Shown here: positions 37,832-45,802 of the stretch, piece after piece
How the letters are laid out: every line of letters starts with the position of its first letter
How positions within the stretch are numbered: position 1 is the stretch's first letter
Source of the DNA: CAVPLM01 sp963713545
Lineage (GTDB): Bacteria > Actinomycetota > Thermoleophilia > RBG-16-64-13
Assembly: GCA_963713545.1 (NCBI GenBank)
Contig: CAVQME010000014.1
Location: forward strand, 186,001 to 250,000
Direction of reading: 5' to 3'
Length of the DNA stretch: 64,000 nucleotides
Position numbers and translations under genes: made by a program
Notes under the pieces: model-generated
Databases searched by the model: none
Told to the model about the DNA's origin: nothing
The model's input: only the letters and a program-made list of their open reading frames with translations

Positions 37832-39160
37832 TCCTCGACTTCTGTCTCTTCAAGGATGGCTCGCAGCTCGTCGGAACCGTTCGCGGGCAGTGAGGGGAGA
37901 CCGAGCTTCTCCCGGGCGCCCTGCCGCGGCGCCCCCAGCATCCCGGTGTCGGTGAAGGTCTGATAGTTGGCACGCACGGCCACCGGCACCTTGCCCTGCT
38001 CCTGAGCCAGAAGCTTGAGCCTTTGGAACACATCGGCCATGCCGAAGCGGCTGTGGCACTGCTCGTAGCAGGTCAGGCAGTCCGTACAGCGCCAGATATC
38101 GCCGCGCTCGAGTATTCCTTCGAGGTCGCCGGCCAGAAGCTCGCCCATGATGGCCGAGGGTACGAAGGAGTCGTCGGTTTGGGCGACGGGACAATCGTCG
38201 TCGCAGGCTCCGCAGGAGGCGCAGGTCTGCAGCTGGGCCAGCTCGAAATCCCGGCCCACGGCGACCCGCTGGGCCAGCTTGACCGGCCATTTTTCAAGGA
38301 AGGGCTGGACGCCTACCCTGTGCATGTCCAGCCCGAGCTCGCCTGGATCCATGCCGAGGGCCAGCGCTATCAGCTCCGTGATGTAGAAGACAGGTATGGC
38401 GGCTTCCGTGCGCGCCGCGCAACTGGGTCGCCTGGTTCAGGTCGAACTGTAGGAAGCACGAGGGGCAGGAGACCACCAAAGCGTCCGCCCCCTGTTCCCG
38501 GACATCCGCGAGCTTCCTGCCGCACATGTCCAAAGAAGCTTGACGCTCCCCGACCCGGTCAAGGGCGTTGCCGCAGCAGTCCATCTTGGTCTCGTAGTCG
38601 ACCACTGTGGCGCCCAAAGCCCGCACCAATTGCTCGAACTTGGTGGGCGCAGTGGGGCTGTCCCAGCGGATGGCAGGGCTGGGCCGGAGCAGGTGGCATC
38701 CATAATGAACGGCGATCTTCATACCCCAGAGCGGCTTGACGGTCCGCTTGCTGAGAGCGGCAGGCCCCAGGTCCTCGCTCAGCCACTCCACCAGGTGCCG
38801 GACGTCGGCCACGCCTCGATACTGGAGCCCGCTCGGGGCCAGGCGCTGGTTGACGCTCTCGTGGAGCCGCCAGTCGATCTTGAGGGTGGAGATCACCGAC
38901 TTGAAGGTGGAATAGCAGCCGTTGCACGGGGTAAGGAGGGGGTTGCCCAAGCGCTCGGCCACGGCTAGATTTCGGGCCGCCGTGAGGTAGTAGGCTTCTT
39001 CGTCGACGGCTTTGACCAGGGTCGTCTCCGGGCAGCAGGTGAAGCCTTCGGCGTCCACAGGGTCGATTCCCAACTCGCGCACGACGAGGCGGGTGGACTT
39101 CTCGATGAAGGGGAAGCGCGCAGGGATGGTGCAACCCCAGAACATCGTCATCCGTCGCAT
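37828..39160 (-). CDS. HdrB-HdrC fusion-like FeS protein of the glutamate synthase operon, one frameshift
   Basis: The first frame (39160 to about 38405) is HdrB-like: FWGCTIPARFPFIEKSTR, FTCCPETTLVKAVDEE, TPCNGCYSTFKSV, HYGCHLLRPSPA, MDCCGNALDRV and SCPSCFLQFDLNQATQ. A +1 shift near 38405 continues as IPVFYITELIALALGMDPGELG, the usual HdrB C-terminus, and runs without a stop into a ferredoxin part, CASCGACDDDCPVAQTDD and CTDCLTCYEQCHSR, characteristic of HdrC. The locus length (1,333 nt, 3n+1) supports one inserted base and a single 443-residue chain. It is the first gene of the operon with three GltB subunits and glnA, so it likely feeds electrons to glutamate synthase in place of GltD. No HdrA lies in this operon. 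Confidence 0.8.
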
Positions 39161-39328
39161 AGCGCGCTCACCGCCCTGTGTCGCTGCCGGCCACCCTTGC
39201 CGGTCCCGCCTCTGCGGGACGATGGGAGCATAGCAAGAGCCGACCCCGGAGGTGTCTATCCAGATGGCCTAGATTTCCCCGGTTCTCATGTACAGTTGGA
39301 CATAATAGCGGGCCGCGACGCCGGGGAG

Positions 39329-40327
39329 TCAATCCCGCTCGAAGGGTATCCCCAGACTGCGCGGTTGGACCACCCGCATCGCCCGGAGCACCCGGGCCAC
39401 CACCCGTCGCGATCGTTCCGGCAGGGCGGCCAGAACCCTCTCCACCCATTCGGCGTTGCCGATGTTCACCAGCAGTAGCGTGAGGATCATGAGTGGGAAC
39501 GGCGCTACCTGCAACACCTGGGAGGGGATGCCCTGGAGGTCCGGCTGGAGCACCACGCTCAGCCACTGCAGGAACCCGAACAGATAGGCACCCAGAGCCA
39601 CGCGCACCGGGCTCCACGCTCCGAAGATTACGATGGCGAGGACGATCCACCCCAGTCCGTCCAACCCCGAGATCGTGCCCTTCCAGCCGGCCTTGACGCT
39701 GAGCGAGAACATGGGGCCGGCCAGCCCGACCAACGCCCCGCCCAGCGCCGTGTAGAAGTAGCGGATCATGTTGACCCGGGCTCCTCGGGCGAAGGCCGCT
39801 TCCGGACGCTCTCCCACGGCGCGTAAAACCAGACCGGGGCGGGTGCGGAAGATCCACCAAGCGGCGACGAAGATCAGAGCGAAGCTGAAGTAGGTCATGA
39901 CGTCGTGCTTGAAGAAGAGCGTGCCCAGGATGGGGATGTCTTCCAGCAGGGGTATGGGATGGACCGAGAGCGTGGGGCCTTGCTCGCCCATGTAAGGGTT
40001 GCCAAGGAAGTAGGACAGGTCTCGGCAGAAGAGCGTGAGTACGAAGCCCACTGCCACTTGCGATTGACGCAGGGTGATGCTTCCGAAGGCGACCACCAGG
40101 GCCACCGCGGCCCCGATGACGCATCCGGCCAGGAAACCCAATACGAGGCTGTCGGTGCTGATCGCCACCACGAAGCCGCCCATGGCCGAAAGCAGGATGG
40201 TCCCATTCACGGAGAGGTTGATGAGCCCGGCCCGTTCCGTGAGAGTCTCGCCGATGGCCGCCACCACGATGGGCGCCGCCGTCGCCAGCACCCCCGCCAG
40301 ACCTATGAGCCAGGTGTTCGCGTCCAC
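39329..40327 (-). CDS. BMP-type ABC importer permease 2
   Basis: This 332-residue membrane protein has about eight to nine hydrophobic segments and the BPD_transp_2 family pattern: ERAGLINLSVNGTILLSAMGGF near residue 32, and a cytoplasmic EAA-like loop RAVGERPEAAFARGARVNMIRYFYTALGG near 175 (shown in part). The fold corresponds to the second permease of nucleoside ABC importers such as YufQ/NupQ. The GTG start at 40327 lies four bases after the first permease stop. It pairs with the neighbouring permease, ATPase and lipoprotein in one minus-strand operon. The 168-bp gap to the HdrBC gene probably holds that operon's promoter; none was firmly identified. Confidence 0.9.
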   Translation of the reverse strand: MDANTWLIGLAGVLATAAPIVVAAIGETLTERAGLINLSVNGTILLSAMGGFVVAISTDSLVLGFLAGCVIGAAVALVVAFGSITLRQSQVAVGFVLTLFCRDLSYFLGNPYMGEQGPTLSVHPIPLLEDIPILGTLFFKHDVMTYFSFALIFVAAWWIFRTRPGLVLRAVGERPEAAFARGARVNMIRYFYTALGGALVGLAGPMFSLSVKAGWKGTISGLDGLGWIVLAIVIFGAWSPVRVALGAYLFGFLQWLSVVLQPDLQGIPSQVLQVAPFPLMILTLLLVNIGNAEWVERVLAALPERSRRVVARVLRAMRVVQPRSLGIPFERD

Positions 40328-40331
40328 GGGG

Positions 40332-41564
40332 CTACCCCGGGCTTCCCGGGCTGGGGGTGCCCACTTCCAGGCTGGTCGGCAGGTGGACCTTTGCCGGCTC
40401 CAGGAGCGTGTCCGCGGTCGTCCCGGGCGGGGTCGCCGATGTAGCGGCGGCGCGCTTACGGCGCAGATAGCGCTGCCGTGCCCCTTCGACCAGGATTACG
40501 AATAGCACCAGCGCCCCCTGCAACACCCCGGCCAGCGTGGAGTCGAGCTTGAGGACGATGGGTAGCTGGATGCTGCCGATGTTGAGCGCAGCGAAGAACA
40601 ACGCCACCGGGGCGACCCAGATGGCTCGATACAGGATAAGCATCCCTACCATCAAGCCCAGGAAGCCGTAGCCGCTCGAAATAGAGGGTATGAGACGGTG
40701 GTAGACGCTCGTGACCTGTATGGCCCCCGCCAAGCCGGCCAGCCCCCCGCAGAACAGGAAGGCCAGCAGCCCGTACTGCCAGGTAGGCACGCCCAGGAGG
40801 AACGCGGCCCGGTTGTTGAGCCCCACCGCCTTGAGGCGCAGACCGAAGTAGGTGCGTTCCAACAGGATGTAGACGACAATGACCGCCAGTATGCCCAGTC
40901 CGAGTGACCACAAGCTGAGGCGCATGCCGCCTACTGTGGGCAGCGCCAGCTGGTCGGGGAAAGGTTCGGTGCCGCTCATCGAGCCGATCCCCGGGCGCTT
41001 CCAAGGTCCGAAGATGAGCCACAGGGTGAGGGCCGTGGCCACGTAGTTGAGCCCCAGGCCTCCGAAGATCTCGTTGACCCCGCCGAAGGTCTTGAGGACT
41101 CCGGCCAGCGCTGCCCACAGGGCCCCACCCACGATGCCGGCGATCATGGCCAGCACGATGATGAGCACCGGGGAGAGAGACGTGTCCTGCAGCAGGCGCA
41201 TGACCCAGGTGGTGAGCACTGCCCCCAGGACTATCTGCCCTTCCACCCCGATGTTCCACAGGCCGGCGGCGAAGGTGATCAGAACCCCGGCCGCCGCGAG
41301 CAGCAGAGGGACCCAGGCGACCAAGACGTTCGAGAAGCTGTTGAGCGAGCCCACGGCGCCCCTGGCGATCTCCACGTAGGCCTGGAAGGGCGGAGCCCCT
41401 GCAACCAGGAGGATAAGGCTCGTGAGCAGGAAGGCCAGCGCCAGGGCGCCCAGTTGGATGCCCAGGTTGATCCAGGTCTGCCGGGTGAAGCGCCGACGGC
41501 CCTCACCCCGGGCGGCTTGGGGGGCGATCGGGGTCGGGGTCGGGGTCGCGGACGTCTCAGGCAT
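40332..41564 (-). CDS. BMP-type ABC importer permease 1
   Basis: I place the start at ATG 41564, with AAGGGGG upstream and an 8-base overlap with the ATPase end; an upstream ATG at 41603 would overlap by 47 bases. After a Pro/Thr-rich cytoplasmic N-terminus come about ten membrane helices. The conserved NIGVEGQIVLGA lies near the third helix, GGVNEIFGGLGLNYVA follows, and the loop RLKAVGLNNRAAFLLG contacts the ATPase. This is the larger permease (YufP/NupP-like) of nucleoside or purine-type importers. The C-terminus is a long Arg/Ala/Pro-rich tail. Its partner permease follows immediately. Confidence 0.9.
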   Translation of the reverse strand: MPETSATPTPTPIAPQAARGEGRRRFTRQTWINLGIQLGALALAFLLTSLILLVAGAPPFQAYVEIARGAVGSLNSFSNVLVAWVPLLLAAAGVLITFAAGLWNIGVEGQIVLGAVLTTWVMRLLQDTSLSPVLIIVLAMIAGIVGGALWAALAGVLKTFGGVNEIFGGLGLNYVATALTLWLIFGPWKRPGIGSMSGTEPFPDQLALPTVGGMRLSLWSLGLGILAVIVVYILLERTYFGLRLKAVGLNNRAAFLLGVPTWQYGLLAFLFCGGLAGLAGAIQVTSVYHRLIPSISSGYGFLGLMVGMLILYRAIWVAPVALFFAALNIGSIQLPIVLKLDSTLAGVLQGALVLFVILVEGARQRYLRRKRAAATSATPPGTTADTLLEPAKVHLPTSLEVGTPSPGSPG

Positions 41565-43110
41565 CGCCGCCCCCTTGGCCGTGCGCGGCGTGGCCATCCC
41601 CATGTTCCGCCGTGGGACCCCCCGAGCGGTCCCCGACCAGGCTCCCCTCGAAGCCGCTGCCGCCGATGAGCTGCCCCAGCTCCTGCACGTTTGTGGAAGC
41701 TGCGTCGAGCGGCCCCGACACGTGCCCGGCGAAGAACACCAGGATGCGGTCGCTGTAGAGGAGGAGCTCTTCCAGGTCGCTGGACGCGAAGATGATGGCG
41801 CCGCCTTGGTTGCAGCGGTCTTTGAGCTTGCTCCATAGGTAGATGACGGACTCGATATCGAGGCCTCGGGTGGGGTGCTCGAGGAGCATGAGCTTGGCCC
41901 CGGCCTTGACCAGGGCGAGCAGGGCCCGTTGCTGGTTGCCGCCCGACAGCGATTCGACCTTGTGGGCGGGCGTCCCTCTGATGTTGAATTCGGCGATGCG
42001 CTCTTGAGCCAAGCGGCGGCCCTTCTCGCGGTCTATGAAGAACCCAGGCTTGGGTTGGGTGAGCAGGAAGTGGTCGGTGAGACTGAGGCCGGGGATCAGG
42101 CCCTCCTCCAGACGGCTGGCCGGCACGTAAGCCACACCCCGTCTCTTGAAATGCCGATAGTTCTTGCCTTTCATGTCGGAGCCGTCGTACGACAAACGGC
42201 CACTGGTGATGGGCACGAGGCCGGCGCACGCCCGGAGGAGTAGGCTCTGGCCGCTGCCCTCCATGCCCGCAAGGCCTATGGTCTCGCCCGTGCGCACCTC
42301 GAGGTCCACGTCACGGATACGGATGCGGCCATGCTCCGCCTCCACCCCCGACAAGCCCAGCAACGTCTCCCCAGGGGCGCAGAGCGTCCGCTCCCCGGGG
42401 GATATCTCCCGCTCGAACATCATGGTCACGAGCCGTTGCACGTCGAACGGGGGCAAGGCCTCACCGACGAGGCGGCCCTGCCTCAGGACCGCCGCCCGGG
42501 TACACAGTTCTTGGACCTCTTCCAGTTTGTGGGACACGAAGATCACCGTCTTACCCAGGGCGGCCAGACGGCGCAGGGTCTCGAACAGCTCGGCTCTCTG
42601 TCGTGCGCTGATCCCGGTGGTAGGCTCGTCCAGGATCAGCACGCGTGCGCCCAGCCAGAGAAGACGGAGCAATTCCAACTGCTGTCGCTCGCCTACCGTC
42701 AGCGATGCGACCTCCGCCTTCAGGTCGATGGACAGTCCCAACGGCCCCGCCAGCTCTTCGATGGCGCCGATAGCCTCCGCCCTGCGGGGAACGATCCGCC
42801 CGGGTGCGCCGATGAGTAGATTGTCGACCACGCGCATGGGGGGGAAGTCGAGAGGATCCTGGTGGAGCATGCCTACGCCGTGCCTGATGGCGTCTGCCGG
42901 GTTCCGCATCGCTACCTTGCTACCGTCGAGGAAGATCTGGCCGCTGTCGGCGGGCTGGAACCCGGACAGGATCTTCATGAGCGTGCTCTTGCCGGCCCCG
43001 TTCTCGCCCAGGATCCCTTGGATCGTGCCGGCAGGCACGGTCAGACTGATGCCGTCGTTCGCCTTGACGGGACCGAAGTGCTTACGGATGTCGGTCAGCC
43101 GGACTTCCAC
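41557..43110 (-). CDS. BMP-type ABC importer ATPase with two nucleotide-binding domains
   Basis: This 517-residue protein starts at GTG 43110. The first ATPase domain has the Walker A GENGAGKST at about residue 36, a signature region SLTVGERQQLELLRLL and Walker B VLILDEPTTG. The second domain (from about 255) has a degenerate Walker A, GMEGSGQSLLLRA, and signature ESLSGGNQQRALLALV. The degenerate second P-loop is normal for sugar/nucleoside-type ABC ATPases (YufO/RbsA-like). It energises import by the two permeases encoded just downstream. A hairpin (43151-43177) lies between it and the lipoprotein gene. Confidence 0.93.
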   Translation of the reverse strand: MEVRLTDIRKHFGPVKANDGISLTVPAGTIQGILGENGAGKSTLMKILSGFQPADSGQIFLDGSKVAMRNPADAIRHGVGMLHQDPLDFPPMRVVDNLLIGAPGRIVPRRAEAIGAIEELAGPLGLSIDLKAEVASLTVGERQQLELLRLLWLGARVLILDEPTTGISARQRAELFETLRRLAALGKTVIFVSHKLEEVQELCTRAAVLRQGRLVGEALPPFDVQRLVTMMFEREISPGERTLCAPGETLLGLSGVEAEHGRIRIRDVDLEVRTGETIGLAGMEGSGQSLLLRACAGLVPITSGRLSYDGSDMKGKNYRHFKRRGVAYVPASRLEEGLIPGLSLTDHFLLTQPKPGFFIDREKGRRLAQERIAEFNIRGTPAHKVESLSGGNQQRALLALVKAGAKLMLLEHPTRGLDIESVIYLWSKLKDRCNQGGAIIFASSDLEELLLYSDRILVFFAGHVSGPLDAASTNVQELGQLIGGSGFEGSLVGDRSGGPTAEHGDGHAAHGQGGGDA

Positions 43111-43150
43111 GTGGCGGTGGTTCCTTAGTGCCTCCTGTTGGGGAACCAGA

Positions 43151-43177
43151 AAGGGGAGACCGGCGCGGTCTCCCCTT
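43151..43177 (-). terminator. Hairpin between the BMP lipoprotein and ATPase genes
   Basis: AAGGGGAGACC and GGTCTCCCCTT form an 11-bp perfect stem with a 5-base loop, 34 bases after the lipoprotein stop; on the minus strand it is followed by TTTCTGG. This is the usual position of a partial terminator that gives more binding protein than transporter. Confidence 0.65.
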
Positions 43178-43211
43178 CACTGGATCCATGTTTGGTCGAC
43201 TAAAGCGGCGT

Positions 43212-44531
43212 CTATTCGGATACGCTCTGGCCTTCCATGCCCTCCAGCAACTGGGGCAGGTACCAGATCTGCTGCGGTGTCGCGTCGGCTCCATCCGTCA
43301 GATAGCTTGTGCCGTCCTGTAGGTTCAAGGGGCCCTTCCAGAGGTTCAGCCCACCGGCGAGAGCCGCGATGAACTCGTCGAGCTTGGCGGAGGCATCGGC
43401 CGAGAGGCCCTCACCCTTTTGGAAGCCAACAGCAGAGGTGTCGGGATTGTTGATGTCGGCCCAGTCGGGAGCGTTCCACTCCCAGTAGCTGGTGAAGCTA
43501 CCGTCGAGGACGGCGTTGACCGCCTTGACGTAGGCAGGACCCCAGTTGAAGTACGGCACGCCGAGGGCGACCTCCGGAGCCTCGTCCAGCGAACCGACGT
43601 AGTCGTACGGGATCCCCCACACCTTCTTGCCGGCCTCAGCGGCTTTGCCCGCCTGAACCAGAGCTTCGGTAGTGTCGATACCCGAAATGACCACGTCGAA
43701 GCCCTGGTTGATGAAGTTGTCGGCCACCTGGGTGGGATCGGAGGTGACGCCGGGGATGTTGAACCAGAAGCCGATCCAGTTGACGCTGAACTTCAGCTGG
43801 GCCGGGTCTTTCTTCAGATACTCCGTCCAGGCGTACTTGGCCCCCAGATACGCGGATGAAGCCAGGCGGCGGGTCTCGTCGTTGATCAGCGGCCCGAGGT
43901 AGCCGATCTTACCCGTCTGCGTGGTCAGGGCGGCAGCGGCGCCGGCGATCATCTTGCCGTACTCCATCTGGCCCATGATGTTGCTCAGGTTGGGCAGGTT
44001 CTGGAAGTCCTTGCCGTCTTTCCAGGCGCCGTCACCGGAGGTATGGACCACCGGGATATCCGGGTGCGCCTTCGTGAAAGTGATAGCGCCGTCTTTCATG
44101 TCGTCCGAGGTGAAGAAGATCATCTTGGCGCCCTGGGCGAGCAGCTCTTCAGCCAACTGCTCCACCGTGGTGCCAGGCCGGTCCGCCGTGTTGGCCTTGT
44201 CGACGTAGACCATCTTGGCACCGGGGACCTTTTCCTCGACGTAGAGGCCGCCCTCGTAGTTGGCCTGGCTCCAGCCGTTGTCGTTATAGGGCCCCACCAG
44301 CACCATGCCGAAGACGAACTCCTCGGGGGCAGGGGGAGCCGTGGTGGTCGTAGCTTCCGCTTCCGTGGTGGTGGGGGCAGCCGTGGTGGTCGTGCTTTCG
44401 GGAGCGGCAGCGGTTGTGGTCGTCGTCTCCTCGGTGTCGTCGCCGCACGCGGCCGCGAAGAGGCCGACGGCGATAAGGAGTATCACGAGTGCGCTGCAGA
44501 TGAAGACGCGGCGTGATTGTAATGCGGGCAT
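43212..44531 (-). CDS. BMP-family substrate-binding lipoprotein
   Basis: The start chosen is ATG 44531, giving a signal peptide (RRVFICSALVILLIAVGLF) and lipobox AAAC followed by GDD. The frame extends to 44585 but that adds a non-signal prefix. A Thr/Ala/Pro-rich linker of about 40 residues, common in actinobacterial lipoproteins, precedes the BMP domain (PF02608): VFGMVLVGPYNDNGWSQANYEGG, AKMIFFTSDDMKDG, GQMEYGKMIAGAAAAL, IGYLGPLINDETRRLASSAYLG and FDVVISGIDTTEAL. The family binds nucleosides, purines or autoinducer-like ligands at the cell surface. It heads the ABC operon. Upstream (44532-44731) I see no other gene. Confidence 0.93.
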   Translation of the reverse strand: MPALQSRRVFICSALVILLIAVGLFAAACGDDTEETTTTTAAAPESTTTTAAPTTTEAEATTTTAPPAPEEFVFGMVLVGPYNDNGWSQANYEGGLYVEEKVPGAKMVYVDKANTADRPGTTVEQLAEELLAQGAKMIFFTSDDMKDGAITFTKAHPDIPVVHTSGDGAWKDGKDFQNLPNLSNIMGQMEYGKMIAGAAAALTTQTGKIGYLGPLINDETRRLASSAYLGAKYAWTEYLKKDPAQLKFSVNWIGFWFNIPGVTSDPTQVADNFINQGFDVVISGIDTTEALVQAGKAAEAGKKVWGIPYDYVGSLDEAPEVALGVPYFNWGPAYVKAVNAVLDGSFTSYWEWNAPDWADINNPDTSAVGFQKGEGLSADASAKLDEFIAALAGGLNLWKGPLNLQDGTSYLTDGADATPQQIWYLPQLLEGMEGQSVSE

Positions 44532-44731
44532 TGCGGAGAGCACCTCACACTTCTTGTTCAATCTTGACGCCCAACGGTCCAGCATGCGGAGAACCGCCGT
44601 CTGATGCCTGGTGTGACCTCCTTTCGTCCTCTCTCTTCAGCGCGAGCGCTGCCCCGGCGCGAGGCCGAGGGACCTGAGGCCATTCTAACCATGAAGGGCC
44701 GTTCTGTTCCAGCGGTCGCACGCGGCTGATG

Positions 44732-44882
44732 TCACAGGTCGATGATCTTGATCTCGTAGATCTCGTCGAGCTCCAGGCACTTGTCGATGGCGGCCTGGGG
44801 AACCTCGTTGTCGACCTTGAGGATCATGATCGAATCTTTGGAGCCGTCGTCGATGCCGCTGGAGGTCAACGAGTTGTTAGGC
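44732..44882 (-). pseudogene. 3' remnant of an ACT-domain protein (SerA or serine dehydratase type)
   Basis: Between an in-frame TAG at 44883 and a TGA at 44732 the minus strand encodes about 49 residues, including DSIMILKVDNEVPQ and CLELDEIYEIKIIDL before the stop. This resembles the last strand-helix-strand of the ACT domain at the end of D-3-phosphoglycerate dehydrogenase or the L-serine dehydratase beta chain. There is no start codon or upstream catalytic domain. The adjoining stretch to 45038 holds no recognisable gene, so this looks like the edge of a deletion. Confidence 0.5.
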
Positions 44883-45038
44883 TAACACACGGCTGCAGCG
44901 CGCTTCCACAGGTGCTGGGAGAGGGCGGGCGAGCGGATCGTGGAGGGGGCGTCAGGGAAAAGCCGGGGCGGCGGGCGAACGCCCGGCGCCCTCGACCAAG
45001 AGACCAAGTCAGTCCTGGTCAGACCCTATCGCAACCGA

Positions 45039-45395
45039 TCAGGCGTCGCCACCAGGCCACTGGAAATAGAACTTCTCGGGGGGACGCCGCTCGGGCACCG
45101 TGGTGCGCTGGATCGTCCCATCGAGCCATTCCTTCGACACGTACAGGTTGCAGTAGCAGCTGCCGAATTCCGCGACATCTGCTTCGCGGTAGTCGCACGG
45201 GCAGATGATGTCCCTGTCGTGCTCCCTGTCTGCCGAGGCCAGACGGCACGGGCAGGACATGTAGCCGTACCGCTCCTTGTTGGTGAGGAGGCCTCCCAGC
45301 AGTTCCATGACCATAGGCTGGTTATCGCTGAAGAAGTAGCCCTTGGGCTCGTTGACGTTCTTCAGCCGCTCATACATCTCTTCGACAGTGCTCAC
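45039..45395 (-). CDS. Ferredoxin:thioredoxin reductase catalytic (beta) subunit
   Basis: This 118-residue protein contains all six cysteines expected in FTR-beta: CPC (48, 50), CPC (65, 67) and CYC (80, 82), within GYMSCPCRLA, DIICPCDYREADVAEFGSC and YCNLYV. These bind a [4Fe-4S] cluster next to a redox-active disulfide. FTR passes electrons from reduced ferredoxin to thioredoxin-fold proteins. The GTG start at 45395 overlaps the glutaredoxin stop (GTGA), so the two are made together, and the glutaredoxin is the probable electron acceptor. No variable (alpha) subunit is present, as is usual in non-photosynthetic anaerobes. Confidence 0.95.
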   Translation of the reverse strand: MSTVEEMYERLKNVNEPKGYFFSDNQPMVMELLGGLLTNKERYGYMSCPCRLASADREHDRDIICPCDYREADVAEFGSCYCNLYVSKEWLDGTIQRTTVPERRPPEKFYFQWPGGDA

Positions 45396-45646
45396 AGCCC
45401 CAGCGCCTCCAGGATCTCGAGTTCGCGGTAACCGACTATGACCTTATCGCCGATAAGAAGAGTGGGGAAGGAAGTCTGCGGATTGACCTTTCGCACCTCG
45501 TCGAGGGTCTTACCCATCTCGTCTTTGCTGAGGAGGTCAACAAATACGTAGTCATAGACGACGTTGTTCTCGTCGAGCAGCTTCTTGGTGTTCTTGCAGT
45601 GACCACACGTGCTGAGCGCGTACAGGAATACCTTGGGTTGATCCAT
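45392..45646 (-). CDS. Glutaredoxin/NrdH-like thioredoxin-fold protein
   Basis: This 84-residue protein starts at ATG 45646 (AAAGGTGA upstream) and reads MDQPKVFLYALSTCGHCKNT, with active site CGHC, then TSFPTLLIGDKVIVGYRELE containing the cis-Pro (FPT). A longer upstream frame to 46213 has no glutaredoxin sequence. It is co-translated with the FTR catalytic subunit, which suggests ferredoxin-driven reduction instead of glutathione. The downstream substrate is unknown; ribonucleotide reductase or stress repair are family possibilities. Confidence 0.93.
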   Translation of the reverse strand: MDQPKVFLYALSTCGHCKNTKKLLDENNVVYDYVFVDLLSKDEMGKTLDEVRKVNPQTSFPTLLIGDKVIVGYRELEILEALGL

Positions 45647-45802
45647 GTTGTCACCTTTCCGTCGTGACCGGGCCCTTGATACCCGGATTGTCAACATCGC
45701 GGGAGGAGATACCCCAAGTCGTCTTGAACTATGCCTCACGTCGCTTGACATGCTTGACATAATGAAGGGGCGGGTCGTCCCATACGTGCCCAGGAGGGGA
45801 AG

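Noticed and set aside
39168..40124. 318-codon minus ORF overlapping the second ABC permease
   Set aside because: Wrong frame over a clear membrane permease; His/Arg/Pro-rich and without hydrophobic segments.
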